DNA of 64,000 bases from assembly GCA_041390105.1 (NCBI GenBank), contig JAWKQO010000001.1, positions 746,001 through 810,000 of the forward strand. The letters run 5' to 3'. Source of the DNA: Gemmatimonadota bacterium (GTDB lineage Bacteria; Gemmatimonadota; Gemmatimonadetes; Longimicrobiales; Gaopeijiaceae). Every line of letters starts with the position of its first letter. Within the stretch, counting starts at the first letter, position 1. Shown here one piece after another: positions 15,949 through 25,262 of this stretch. The position numbers and the translations under genes were made by a program. The notes below the pieces were generated by a model that was not told the origin of the DNA, did no database searches, and saw only the letters and a program-made list of their open reading frames with translations.

Positions 15949-17595
15949 TCAGTTTGCCGACTGGTTTCCGTCGGAGACGGCGACCTCGGCCTTCGCCCTA
16001 CGCACCATCTCGCGGACGTCCTCCAATAGCTTCTTGGCATCGTAGACGATGCCGTCTTTGATCGTGTACTTGATCCCGCCGATACGCTCCACTTCCCCCG
16101 TCTCGTCGTTCAGCTTCACAGCACCCGTCCCGTAGAGGACTTTCAGATTCTCGAGGGGGTTCTCCTCGACCATGATCAGATCCGCCTTCATGCCGGGGCG
16201 GATGATGCCGAAGTCGGGCGCCGTGTCGGAGTACTTGTAGAGCTGTTGCGCACCATACATGGTCGCCGAACGGAGAACCTCGATGGGGTGGAACCCCGCC
16301 TCCCGCAGCAGCTCCAGCTCCCGCAGGTAGTCGAATCCGTACAGCTTGTAGATGAAGCCGGAGTCGGAGCCGGTCGTCACGATCCCGCCGGCGTTCTTGT
16401 AGTCGTTGAGGAAGTGCATCCACTTCTCGTAGAACTTCTTCCAGTGGTATTCGTCTTCGCTGGTCCAGTAGAACCAGTACGACCCGTGCGCCTCGCGGCT
16501 GGGCTCGTAGTACTCCATCTGGGACGGCAGCGTGTACTCGTCGTGCCATTCCGCCTCTCGGGCCCGCATGACGTCCCGACTGGCCTCGTAGATCGTCATG
16601 GTGGGATCGAGGGCAAAATCCAGATCGAGGAACTTCTGGATGAGCGCGTTCCACTGCTCGCTGCCCGGCTCCGCAGCCTGATACCAGAGCCGAGCCACGT
16701 TCCCGAACCGGTGCTGCTCATCGTTGTAGTTGTAGTCGAGCGGCCAGTCCTGGATGGAATAGCCCTTCAGCATCGACTCCATCAGCCCGTAATAGTGGGT
16801 CATCATGTCGAGACCCAGCTCCGCCGCATCCAAGGCAGTCATGCGGGCGATCCCCATCTGGTCCAGGTGGGCCACGGTCTCGAGCTGGTGCTGGTGCGCC
16901 TCGTCGATGAGCGCTTCCATGATGTCCGGGTCGAACGCGCCCAGCTTGAGCCCGTCGATGTGCTGGCCCTCGATCTCCTGGGCTGCCGCCCAGCGCACCC
17001 ATTCCCGTGCGGCTTGCGGCGTGTCGATGGGTCGCCCCCCCCATCCCTCACCCGACCCCGGTCGCACATACGCGAACATCCGCGGTGCCACGATCTCGTT
17101 GCGCGCCGCAGCGGCTTTTTCCCGCAGCTGCCATTCGAACTCGCCGTGGGGAACGCCACGCGAAGTCGTGATCCCGTTCCCCATCCACAGCTTGTAGACA
17201 TACTCGGCCTGCGGCGCCTTGCCGGCCCCGCCGGTATGCGCGTGCATGTCGACCAGCCCGGGCATCACGAACATCCCCGTGCCGTCGATCTCCCGAGTGG
17301 CGTTCTGGGGCCGGCTGCGGTCCCGGATCTCCACGCCGGGGAAGCCCACCGAACGGACCTCAACGATGCGGTCACCCTCGATGACGATGTCCATGGGTCC
17401 GCGCGGCGGAGCCCCCGTTCCGTCGATCACGGTGGCGCCGCGGATGATCAGGCGCTCATGGGGCCCGTCCCCCTCGTCGGGACGGCGAAGCGTGGTGGGC
17501 GCCATCTGAGCCAGCGCGCCCAGGGCCGTGCCGAGCATCATCAGGCCGGCCGCCAGCAGACGAATCGCCGCCCGAGTGACGGTGCGGTCGCTCAT
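15949..17595 (-). CDS. Secreted amidohydrolase (imidazolonepropionase-like, M38 fold)
   Basis: This is a 548-residue exported metal-dependent hydrolase. A signal peptide (residues 1-33, ending LGALAQM) precedes the urease-like fold. The metal ligands are visible in order: GLVDMHAHTGG (HxH), GLKLGAF with the lysine that is usually carboxylated, VAHLDQ and MTHYYG for two histidines, and TTGSDSGF for the aspartate. The C-terminal strand motif GIIRPGMKADLIMVEENPLENLK is typical. It begins at ATG 17595 behind a GGAGGA site; the longer open frame upstream overlaps the opposite peptidase gene and is rejected. Substrates of this group are often cyclic amides or acylated amino acids; none can be named. 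Confidence 0.88.
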   Translation of the reverse strand: MSDRTVTRAAIRLLAAGLMMLGTALGALAQMAPTTLRRPDEGDGPHERLIIRGATVIDGTGAPPRGPMDIVIEGDRIVEVRSVGFPGVEIRDRSRPQNATREIDGTGMFVMPGLVDMHAHTGGAGKAPQAEYVYKLWMGNGITTSRGVPHGEFEWQLREKAAAARNEIVAPRMFAYVRPGSGEGWGGRPIDTPQAAREWVRWAAAQEIEGQHIDGLKLGAFDPDIMEALIDEAHQHQLETVAHLDQMGIARMTALDAAELGLDMMTHYYGLMESMLKGYSIQDWPLDYNYNDEQHRFGNVARLWYQAAEPGSEQWNALIQKFLDLDFALDPTMTIYEASRDVMRAREAEWHDEYTLPSQMEYYEPSREAHGSYWFYWTSEDEYHWKKFYEKWMHFLNDYKNAGGIVTTGSDSGFIYKLYGFDYLRELELLREAGFHPIEVLRSATMYGAQQLYKYSDTAPDFGIIRPGMKADLIMVEENPLENLKVLYGTGAVKLNDETGEVERIGGIKYTIKDGIVYDAKKLLEDVREMVRRAKAEVAVSDGNQSAN

Positions 17596-17733
17596 GGTCC
17601 TCCTCCAGGATGGGGAAATCGCGGCCGAAGATAGGTCGCCGGCTGCCCCTCCGCGAGGCGCGCCCAGGGAACCAGGCGGCCCGCCCGGCCGTACGCATGC
17701 TCGGTCGCGATTCCCTTGCAGAGAGCTGCCCAC

Positions 17734-19530
17734 ATGCCTGGTCGCCACGCCGTCCGACCCCTGTTGCTCCTCGCCTCTCTGGGAGGGGGCGCTCCCCTCG
17801 CGGGTCAGGATGCCTACTGGCAACAGGACGTCCGCTACACCATCGAAGCGACGCTGGACGAAGGGTCCGGCGTGTTGAGCGGCGCAGCCGAGGTGGAGTA
17901 CACCAATCGGTCTCCCCAGACCCTGAACGAGCTCTACTTCCACCAGTACTTGAACGCGTTTCGACCCGGGAGCCGCTGGGCCCAGGTGGAACAACGCGCC
18001 GAATACGACTTTCAGCACCTTCAGGACCCCGACTACGGGTTCGAACGCGTGCGGTCCCTCACGGTGGGCGGCCGTCCCGTGCCGCCCGAGTACCCGGGTG
18101 CACCCGATTCCGTGGTGATGCGCGTGCCGCTCGCCACGCCACTGGCGCCGGGGCAGAGCGTCGTCGTGCGCATCGAGTGGGACGGACGCTTGTCCACGCT
18201 CTGCCGCAGGCAATGTCGCAAGGGGCGACACTACGACTTCGCCCAGTGGTATCCCCGGATCGCGACGTACGACCGCGGCGGGTGGCAAGCGCACACCCTG
18301 TTTCCGCAGGGCGAGTTCTACGGGGAGTTCGCTGACTACGACGTCACTCTGGAGGTCGCAGCCGATCAGGTCCTCGGAGGCACCGGCGTGGTCGTCGAGG
18401 GCGACCCTGGTTGGCGCCCGGCAGCGGGCAGTCCCTCGAGCGAGGCACCGTTCCAGCGCGACGCCTACGGGGAGGCCACCCCGACGCGGTTGGGCCACCT
18501 CGCGGCCACGCCGACCTCCGACCGCAAGCAGGTCCGCTTTCGGGCCGAGCGCGTGCACCACTTCGCCTGGACCGCCAACCCCGAGTACCGCTACGAGGCC
18601 GGTCGCTGGGGCGACATCGCGATCCACGTGCTCTACCAACCGGGCGACGAGGCGGACTGGGGCGCGGGTGTGGCCGTGGAGCGGACGGCCCGCGCGCTTT
18701 CGTTCCTGAACGAAGTCTTCGGACCCTACCCGTGGCCGCAGCTCACCAACGTGCACCGCCTGGAGGGCGGCGGCACCGAGTTCCCCATGATGATCATGGA
18801 CGGCGACGCCGGGCAGGGTCTGATCCTGCACGAGAGCGCCCATCAATACGCCCACGGCGTCCTGGCCAACAACGAATGGCGCGAAGGCTGGATGGACGAG
18901 GGAATGGCGTCGTTCATCACGAGCTGGTATGCGGAGCGCCGCGGAGGGGCCGACCGGGGTGCCGTCTGGAATCGACTCGTAGACCAGGTGGGGGCCCTGC
19001 CCCTCTCGCATGCGATCGACGGGCGCTCCGAGGATTTCCCCGACTTCCGCACCTACAGCCTGCTCACCTACACGAAGCCCTCCGCGGTCCTGTACATGTT
19101 GCGGGAGGAACTGGGAGAGGACGTCTTTCTGAGGGGTCTACGGGCGTATTTCGCGCGCAGCGCCCTCCAGCATGTCACGCAAGCGGACCTGCGCAGCGCG
19201 ATGGAGTGGGTGTCGGGGCGGGAGCTGGCGTGGTTCTTCGACCAATGGATCAACTCGGCGGCGACCTTGGACTACGCCATCGCCAACGCCTCGTCTGAGA
19301 GCAGCGCGGGCGGTTGGCGCACGACGGTGCAGATCACCCGCTCTGGGAATGCCTGGATGCCACTCACGGTGCAAGTGGGGGGTCGCCAATTCCAGGTCAG
19401 CGGCCGTGAAGCCGCGCAGACGCTCACTGTGGAGACGGAGGAGCGGCCGATGCGGATCGAGCTCGATCCCGACCGCAAGATCCTCGATACGGACCGCAGC
19501 AACAACGTCTGGCAACCAAGCGAACGGTAA
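17734..19530 (+). CDS. M1-family metallopeptidase, secreted
   Basis: This is a 598-residue exported aminopeptidase-like protein. The signal peptide (MPGRHAVRPLLLLASLGGG...LAGQ) leads into the M1 N-terminal beta domain (YTIEATLDEGSGVLSGAAEVEYTNRSPQTLNELYFHQYLNAF). The zinc site is complete: H366-E367-S-A-H370 and E389 in the following WMDEGMASF, with 18 residues between as in M1 gluzincins. The usual GxMEN exopeptidase motif is replaced by GGGTEFPMM, as in other Gemmatimonadota and Bacteroidota M1 relatives. Start at ATG 17734; an in-frame TTG at 17716 is less likely. Confidence 0.88.
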   Translation: MPGRHAVRPLLLLASLGGGAPLAGQDAYWQQDVRYTIEATLDEGSGVLSGAAEVEYTNRSPQTLNELYFHQYLNAFRPGSRWAQVEQRAEYDFQHLQDPDYGFERVRSLTVGGRPVPPEYPGAPDSVVMRVPLATPLAPGQSVVVRIEWDGRLSTLCRRQCRKGRHYDFAQWYPRIATYDRGGWQAHTLFPQGEFYGEFADYDVTLEVAADQVLGGTGVVVEGDPGWRPAAGSPSSEAPFQRDAYGEATPTRLGHLAATPTSDRKQVRFRAERVHHFAWTANPEYRYEAGRWGDIAIHVLYQPGDEADWGAGVAVERTARALSFLNEVFGPYPWPQLTNVHRLEGGGTEFPMMIMDGDAGQGLILHESAHQYAHGVLANNEWREGWMDEGMASFITSWYAERRGGADRGAVWNRLVDQVGALPLSHAIDGRSEDFPDFRTYSLLTYTKPSAVLYMLREELGEDVFLRGLRAYFARSALQHVTQADLRSAMEWVSGRELAWFFDQWINSAATLDYAIANASSESSAGGWRTTVQITRSGNAWMPLTVQVGGRQFQVSGREAAQTLTVETEERPMRIELDPDRKILDTDRSNNVWQPSER

Positions 19531-19538
19531 CGCTGAGC

Positions 19539-20636
19539 TCAGCGCGCGGTCGGCACGACCTTCTGCACGATGAGGTCCAGGACGGCTCGCTCCACCTCGG
19601 AGGGGGCTGCTCCAGCCGCGCGCCACTCGCTGGTGGCCACCACGACGAGGTCGCGGCCCGGGACCACATAGGCGAACTGGCCGCCGTAGCCCCAGGCGAA
19701 GAAGGCGCCGGGCGTGTCGCTCACCCACCAGAGGTAGCCGTAGCTGACGGACGGCATGGAGGCGACCCGCGCACGCCAGGCGAAGTGGGGTGCACTCGCT
19801 TCCTGGAACCAGGCCGGCTCGGTGAGCTGCTCGGTGCCCGTCCACCCGTTCTGCAGGGCAAGCTGCGCGACCTTCGCGACATCTCTGGGGAGGAGGTCCA
19901 ATCCTGAACCTCCGTTCACCGTACCGTCCGCGAAGGGCTCCCACACCGCTGCAGTGATGCCCAGGGGCGTGAAGAGAACCTCGCGAGCATAGCTGTCCAG
20001 GTCGCGACCCAGCACCCGCTCGAGCACGACGCCGAGCACGTGCACCGCGGCGGAGTTGTATTCGAACTCCGCCCCCGGCTCCGCCACCAGCGGCTGATCG
20101 AGCAGATACTCGACCGGTCGCCCCGACGTGATCCAATCCGAATAGCCGTCGGCCCCGACTTCGTGCCACTGGAAGCCGGAGCTCATGGTGAGAAGATCGC
20201 GGATGGTGATCCCCGCCTTCTCGGGCTCGCGGCCCTCGAGCTCGGCGGGCATCACCTGTCCGAGGGTCAGGTCGAGGCTGGGCAGATCCCCCCTGGCCAA
20301 CGCGATACCCACCAAGGTCGAGACGATGCTCTTGGTCACCGACCGCACGTCCGCGCGCACGTCGCGCGCTCCGCCGCGGTAGTACCGTTCGGCGACGATC
20401 ACGCCGTGGCGCACGACAAGGAGGCTCTGCAAACGCGCGATCCCCTGCCCTGCGGCGAGAGCCGCCTCCAACCCCACCGCATCGAACCCGTGCGCCGCCG
20501 CGGAGCCCACGGGCCACGGTTCCGACAGCATGCCACCCTCGAGCGCCGAGGGTCCACTCGGCTCCGAGCAAGCGGCCAACCCGATGAAGAGCAGCAGCGC
20601 CCAACGTCGCTTCCCCACCTCCACTCCCATTCCCAT
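19539..20636 (-). CDS. Serine hydrolase lipoprotein, class C beta-lactamase fold
   Basis: This is a 365-residue beta-lactamase-related hydrolase carried as a lipoprotein: the signal peptide ends in a lipobox LAAC with C23. The catalytic elements are S99-V-T-K102 (SxxK), Y-x-N in EFEYNSAA near residue 190, and a late YGG in WGYGGQF in place of KTG. Such proteins are usually esterases, D-aminopeptidases or DD-peptidases and not antibiotic resistance enzymes. It faces the M1 peptidase gene, with eight bases between the stops. The exact substrate is unknown. Confidence 0.88.
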   Translation of the reverse strand: MGMGVEVGKRRWALLLFIGLAACSEPSGPSALEGGMLSEPWPVGSAAAHGFDAVGLEAALAAGQGIARLQSLLVVRHGVIVAERYYRGGARDVRADVRSVTKSIVSTLVGIALARGDLPSLDLTLGQVMPAELEGREPEKAGITIRDLLTMSSGFQWHEVGADGYSDWITSGRPVEYLLDQPLVAEPGAEFEYNSAAVHVLGVVLERVLGRDLDSYAREVLFTPLGITAAVWEPFADGTVNGGSGLDLLPRDVAKVAQLALQNGWTGTEQLTEPAWFQEASAPHFAWRARVASMPSVSYGYLWWVSDTPGAFFAWGYGGQFAYVVPGRDLVVVATSEWRAAGAAPSEVERAVLDLIVQKVVPTAR

Positions 20637-20686
20637 CCCCCCTCCGGCGTTCGGTCCACTCCCTCAACGAGCGAGCGGGCCCAGCA

Positions 20687-22033
20687 CTACCAACCGCCGC
20701 GGCGCAGCACCTCCGTCCAGACCCACCACACTCCCACCGCCACCACAGCGGCCGGAATGAGGAAGCGTACCCACCACCAGAGGAGCCGCGCCGCCAGCCC
20801 CGTCTCCGTTCCCACCATGCTCTGCAGCGCCCGACCTCGATCCAGGCACCACCCCACGGTCAAGACGGCCAGCAGCAGACCCAGCGTCTGCATGCCGGAT
20901 CCGAACACCAGATCCCACGGGGCGAAGATCCGCATGCTGAGCATGGGCGGCAGCGCCAGGATCGAGACCAGCAGCACCACCGACCACACGGCCTGCGTAC
21001 GCGTCAGGCGGGTATTGTCTGTCAGGCCGGCGACAAGCACTTCGAAGGCGGCCACGTCCGAAAGGAAGGCAGCCCCTGCAAGACCCAGGAAGAAGAGCAG
21101 TCCGAACAGCGCTCCCCAGGGCATCGCCTCGAAGACCTGCGGGAGTGTGACGAAGACGAGGCCGGGCCCGCTGCCCGGCTCCCCGCCCAGGGCGAAGAGC
21201 GCTGGAAAGATCGCCAGGCCCGCCAGGAGACCGGCCCCGGCGTCGCCCAGCGCCGTGATCAGTGCGCTGCCCACCAGCGGCTGCTCCTCACCGAGGTACG
21301 ATCCGTAGACCACCATGAACGTGCCCCCGAGCGAGAGCGAGAACACGGCTTGTCCCAGAGCCGCCAGCACCACCGCTGGTGTGAGGGCCGCCCACTCGAA
21401 GTGGCCCAGATACCAAAGCAGGCCCGCCTTCGACCCGGGCAACGTGACGCTGCGCAGGACCAGCACCAGCAGGATGCCGAACACCAGCGGCATCACCCAA
21501 CGGCTGACGCGTTCGGTGCCCGCCGCCACGCCCCGCCTCAGCACGACCGCGCAGGACAGCACGACGATGCCTGTGCACAGCACCTGGCGAAGCACGGACC
21601 CCAGCACGGGCGTCGATTCCGAGGGAAGCACACGCGCGGCCTCCAGCGTCGCCCCCAGCAGTCGAGCCACTTCGCTGAGGGCGTAGAAACCCACCCACCC
21701 GACCACGTTCGTGTAGTACGCCGTGGCTGCGGCCACGACGAAAAAGAAGGCCCACCCGAGCGCGCGTCCCCCCGGTAACCCCGCTCGCTCGAAGGCCCCG
21801 ACCGTTCCGCGACGGGTGTTGCGGCCCAGCGTCCACTCCGCCAACAGGGCGGGCACGCCGATCAGGGCGACCAGCAGCAGGTACACGACCACGAAGGCGG
21901 CGCCTCCGAACCGCCCCACCATGTAGGGAAACCGCCAGACGTTGCCCAGTCCCACCGCCACGCCGATCATCGTGAGCATCGTGCCGAGGGACGTCGCGAA
22001 GCGAGCGCGGGCCGCTCCCTCTTCGATGCTCAC
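20687..22033 (-). CDS. Sodium:neurotransmitter symporter family (SNF) transporter
   Basis: This is a 448-residue LeuT-fold amino-acid transporter. Helix 1 carries the SNF signature with sodium-site glycines (GVAVGLGNVWRFPYMVGRFGGAAF), and about eleven more helices follow, ending in VVAVGVWWVWTEVL. The GTG start at 22033 gives VSIEEGAARARFATSLGTML, matching the family N-terminus; the GTGA overlap with the PLP-enzyme stop indicates translational coupling. Bacterial SNF members move amino acids such as tryptophan or leucine with sodium; the operon partners may use the same substrate. Confidence 0.9.
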   Translation of the reverse strand: MSIEEGAARARFATSLGTMLTMIGVAVGLGNVWRFPYMVGRFGGAAFVVVYLLLVALIGVPALLAEWTLGRNTRRGTVGAFERAGLPGGRALGWAFFFVVAAATAYYTNVVGWVGFYALSEVARLLGATLEAARVLPSESTPVLGSVLRQVLCTGIVVLSCAVVLRRGVAAGTERVSRWVMPLVFGILLVLVLRSVTLPGSKAGLLWYLGHFEWAALTPAVVLAALGQAVFSLSLGGTFMVVYGSYLGEEQPLVGSALITALGDAGAGLLAGLAIFPALFALGGEPGSGPGLVFVTLPQVFEAMPWGALFGLLFFLGLAGAAFLSDVAAFEVLVAGLTDNTRLTRTQAVWSVVLLVSILALPPMLSMRIFAPWDLVFGSGMQTLGLLLAVLTVGWCLDRGRALQSMVGTETGLAARLLWWWVRFLIPAAVVAVGVWWVWTEVLRRGGW

Positions 22034-23181
22034 CTCGGGCGCACGCCCTGTAGTGCGATCAACGAGCGCTCCACGTCCTCCAGCGTAGAGTAGAAGTGGG
22101 GTGCCAAGCGCAAGACGGGCCCCCGGGCGGACGCCAGGACGCCCCGCCCCCGTAGTGCCTGCTCCAACGCTGCTGCATCGTTCACTCGGAAGGCAGTGCT
22201 CGGTGACTTGTCCCGACTCTGACCCGTACCGTGCAGCTTCAGGCCCTGAGCCCGTCCGCCCTCGATGAGCGCGTCCGACAGCACCGAGGTCCAGGTGTAG
22301 ATGGCCGCAGGCCCGACCTCCGAGATCCACTCGATGCCCGCCCGGCATACATGGGCTTCGAAGATGGGGGGTGTCCCGAGCTCGAAGCGTCGGGCGCCCT
22401 CCGCCCAATCCAGCGTGCTGTCGAAAGCGAAGGGGTGGGAGCGCCCGAACCAACCCGTGATGCCTGGCTGCAACCCGATGGCCACCTCGGGGCGCACGTA
22501 CATGAACGCCAGACCCGGTACGCCCATGAGGTACTTGAGACAGCCGCCCACCAGGACGTCGACGCCCAGCGCATGGACGTCGACGGGTCGGGTACCGAGC
22601 GTCTGGTAGGCGTCCACCACGGTCAGCGCCCCGACACGCGCGGCGGCGGCCTGGATCGCCTCCACGTCCATCACGAACCCGGATTCGTAGAGTCCGTGCG
22701 AGATGGAGACCACCTGGACACGCTCGTCGAGGCGCTCGACGAACTCGCCGACGTCGACCGTCCCGGCCCGGGTGGACACCAGCTCGACGACAGCCCCGCG
22801 ACGCGCTTGAGCTTTCCACGCGTGCGTGACCGTCGGGAACTCGCCGGTGCTGGCGAGCACGCGAGTACGGGGGCCCGTGAAGGGGAGAGCAGTCGCGAGG
22901 CTACTGACCAGCTGTGAGACCGAGCTCCCCACCGCCACGTCTCCAGGAGCCGCCCCCACCAGGCGAGCGAAGGCCGTCCGCGCGGCCTCCACCTCCGCCA
23001 TCCAGGCATCCCAATCCATGCCGCGCTCATCCCATCCATCCAGATAGGCGAGCCCCGCTGCCCGCGTCCGGAGAGACTGGGGCGCCTGTGAACAGTGGTT
23101 CATGGGCGTGAATCGGTCCAGCAGCGGTACCTGGGCGCGCAGCGGTTCGAGCGCGTAGGGCGGCTCGGGCAACGAGATCAC
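22030..23181 (-). CDS. Class V aminotransferase-fold PLP enzyme (kynureninase-like)
   Basis: This 383-residue enzyme has the class V aminotransferase/kynureninase fold. With the GTG start at 23181 the PLP ligands are D190 and Q193 in VDAYQTLGTRPVD and the Schiff-base lysine K216 in GGCLKYLMGVPG. The N-terminal LLDRFTPMNHCSQAP stretch matches the substrate-loop start of kynureninase and isopenicillin-epimerase-like proteins. The start overlaps the cupin stop (GTGA), and its own stop overlaps the symporter start the same way. It may cleave or transaminate the amino acid imported by the symporter; the exact reaction is not assigned. Confidence 0.8.
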   Translation of the reverse strand: MISLPEPPYALEPLRAQVPLLDRFTPMNHCSQAPQSLRTRAAGLAYLDGWDERGMDWDAWMAEVEAARTAFARLVGAAPGDVAVGSSVSQLVSSLATALPFTGPRTRVLASTGEFPTVTHAWKAQARRGAVVELVSTRAGTVDVGEFVERLDERVQVVSISHGLYESGFVMDVEAIQAAAARVGALTVVDAYQTLGTRPVDVHALGVDVLVGGCLKYLMGVPGLAFMYVRPEVAIGLQPGITGWFGRSHPFAFDSTLDWAEGARRFELGTPPIFEAHVCRAGIEWISEVGPAAIYTWTSVLSDALIEGGRAQGLKLHGTGQSRDKSPSTAFRVNDAAALEQALRGRGVLASARGPVLRLAPHFYSTLEDVERSLIALQGVRPR

Positions 23182-23645
23182 CCGTCCTGACGGGGATCGT
23201 AGGGGGCGATGTTCTCCCACTCGCTGGCGTCGGAGCGGGCTACCACCGCCACCACTGGCTCGGTCTCGCTCAGGTTGTGGACCTCGTGCGGGACGCCCGC
23301 CTCGATGTAGATGAAGTCGCCGGCCTCGTTCACCACCGACCGCGAGAGCCCGGGCCCGTAGTCGTGTCGCACGCTCCCCTGCAGGATGTACAGCATCACC
23401 TCGAAGTCCACGTGGATATGGGCACCCGCCACGGCGCCCGGCGGAATCGTGGCCACGTTCATCGAGAGTGCACCGGCGCCCACGTTTCCCGCGAACATCC
23501 CGGTTCGGTAGCGGATGCCGTTCCAGGCGCGACTGCCGCCGCCGCCCCGGATGACCTGGATTCCGTCCAGGTTCTCCACCGGTGCGCGCTCCCCCTGCTC
23601 CGCTTCGCGGTTCCGCACCAAGCGCGGCCGCCCCTGCTCGTCCAT
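23178..23645 (-). CDS. Cupin-domain protein
   Basis: This is a 155-residue single cupin. The metal-binding set is complete: H76, H78 and E82 in AHIHVDFEVMLYILQG, and H120 in EAGVPHEVHNL. Length and motif fit mononuclear non-heme iron or manganese cupins, including small dioxygenases and isomerases as well as sensor cupins. It is the first gene of the cupin, PLP-enzyme, SNF-symporter operon, whose coupled stops suggest a common substrate. Catalysis is not proven by the sequence. Confidence 0.78.
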   Translation of the reverse strand: MDEQGRPRLVRNREAEQGERAPVENLDGIQVIRGGGGSRAWNGIRYRTGMFAGNVGAGALSMNVATIPPGAVAGAHIHVDFEVMLYILQGSVRHDYGPGLSRSVVNEAGDFIYIEAGVPHEVHNLSETEPVVAVVARSDASEWENIAPYDPRQDG

Positions 23646-23680
23646 GGCGCCTCCTCGTGTTGAACGATGGTGTCAGGCGT

Positions 23681-25075
23681 TCAAAGGGTCACCGACTCCC
23701 CACGCTCCGGGATCTGCACGTCCGCATACCCTTCGGCGGTCAAACGGGTCTTCAGCGCCTGCTGTCGCTCGAAGTCCCCATGCACGAGGAACACCCGTTG
23801 TAGCCGCTCCCGATCCAGGGGGGCGAGGAACTCCACGAGCTCGGGCTCGTCGGCGTGCGCGGAGTAGCTGTTCATCACCTCCACCTGTGCACGCAGCGCA
23901 TAGGGCTCGCCGAAGATCCGCACCTCCGGGCTGCGCTCCACGATGCGACGCCCGAGCGTGTGCTCGGCACAGAACCCGACGATCATGATGGTGTTGCGCG
24001 GGTCCTCGATTCCATTCTTCAGATGGTGAAGGATGCGCCCCGCCTCGCACATGCCGGACGCGGAGATGATCACCATCGGAATGCGTGACTCGTTCAACTT
24101 CTTGGAGTCTGCCGCATCGCGGATGTAGGTGAGCTGTTCGAAGCCGAACGGGTCCGGATCCGTGCGAAGGTACTCGTGCATCTCCCGGTCGAAGCACTCG
24201 GGATGAAGCTGATAGACCGACGTAGCACTGACGGCCAGGGGGGAGTCCACGAAGACCGGGATGCGCGGCAGGCGCCCCTGGCGCGACAACTGGTCGAGCG
24301 CATGGACGATCTCCTGTGTCCTCCCGACCGCGAAGGCTGGAATCAGCACGCGGCCTCCCCGGCTGGAGGTCTCCGCGACCACCTTCTCGAGCCGAGCCTG
24401 AGCGCGGTCCCTGGGCTCGTGTGTCTTTCCTCCGTACGTCGATTCGCAGATCAACCAGTCGCAATCCGCCATGGTCTGGGGGTCGCGGAGAATGGGGCGG
24501 TCGGGCCGCCCCACGTCTCCCGTGAAGCCCAGTCGCTTGGTGGTGCCGTGCTCGTCGATCTGCAGGTGCACCGTCGCGGAGCCCAGGATGTGTCCCGCGT
24601 CGCGGAATTCGACGCGCACGCCGGGGACGGGGGAGAAGATCTGGCGGTAGCCCGCCGCCACGAAGAGGTCGAGCACGTGCTCGGCGTCGGCCATCGAATA
24701 CAACAGCTCGACCTCCGAGCGTCGGCCTCGTCGGCGCCGGCGCAGCCACTCCGCATCCTTCTCCTGGATGTGCGCGGAATCGAGCAGCATGATAGCGCAC
24801 AGATCGTACGTGGCGTGCGTGGCCCAGATCCGACCCCTGAATCCGTCGCGATAGAGGCGCGGCAGCAGTCCGGAGTGGTCGATATGAGCATGGGAGAGGA
24901 CCACGGCATCGATGCTGGACGCTGGAAAGGGCAGCTCGGAGTTGATGCGAAAGGCGTCCGCTCGCCGGCCCTGGTAGAGCCCGCAATCCAGGAGGAGCCG
25001 GCGCCCATCGTCGAGCTCGAGCAGGTGCATGGAGCCGGTCACGGTGCGGGCAGCACCCCAGAAGGTCAGTCTCAT
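23681..25075 (-). CDS. Metallo-beta-lactamase/beta-CASP ribonuclease-like protein
   Basis: This is a 464-residue protein of the beta-CASP nuclease group, related to CPSF73 and archaeal aCPSF. The zinc motif is SHAHIDHSG with H62, H64, D66 and H67, followed by GHILGSATVHL, GDVGRPDRPIL and the STYGGKTHEPR start of the beta-CASP insert. The late motifs SASGMCEAGRILHHLKNG and NSYSAHADEPEL complete the fold. It should cut RNA endonucleolytically in the cytoplasm. It is 35 bases downstream of nothing in its own direction, so it appears to be transcribed alone. Confidence 0.9.
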   Translation of the reverse strand: MRLTFWGAARTVTGSMHLLELDDGRRLLLDCGLYQGRRADAFRINSELPFPASSIDAVVLSHAHIDHSGLLPRLYRDGFRGRIWATHATYDLCAIMLLDSAHIQEKDAEWLRRRRRGRRSEVELLYSMADAEHVLDLFVAAGYRQIFSPVPGVRVEFRDAGHILGSATVHLQIDEHGTTKRLGFTGDVGRPDRPILRDPQTMADCDWLICESTYGGKTHEPRDRAQARLEKVVAETSSRGGRVLIPAFAVGRTQEIVHALDQLSRQGRLPRIPVFVDSPLAVSATSVYQLHPECFDREMHEYLRTDPDPFGFEQLTYIRDAADSKKLNESRIPMVIISASGMCEAGRILHHLKNGIEDPRNTIMIVGFCAEHTLGRRIVERSPEVRIFGEPYALRAQVEVMNSYSAHADEPELVEFLAPLDRERLQRVFLVHGDFERQQALKTRLTAEGYADVQIPERGESVTL

Positions 25076-25262
25076 GGACGCACGGATCTCCGAAACGGCT
25101 ACGGTGAACGGACGCCCCCCGGCGTGAGGCGGATGCTACCATAGGCCAACGAGGACCACGCCGACAACCGTTGAGGACGGCGGCCGTTGCCCCCGGGTGG
25201 CGGAGCCCCCAGAGCCGCTGTCCGCACAGCGCCGGACTCGGCCTTGCCCGTACCCGAGGTTC

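Noticed and set aside
17596..19011. N-terminal extension of the amidohydrolase frame
   Set aside because: The extension runs antisense to the M1 peptidase; the signal peptide and GGAGGA site mark the start at 17595.
22034..22819. N-terminal extension of the SNF transporter frame
   Set aside because: It overlaps the PLP-enzyme gene in another frame; the GTG at 22033 fits the family N-terminus and the GTGA coupling.
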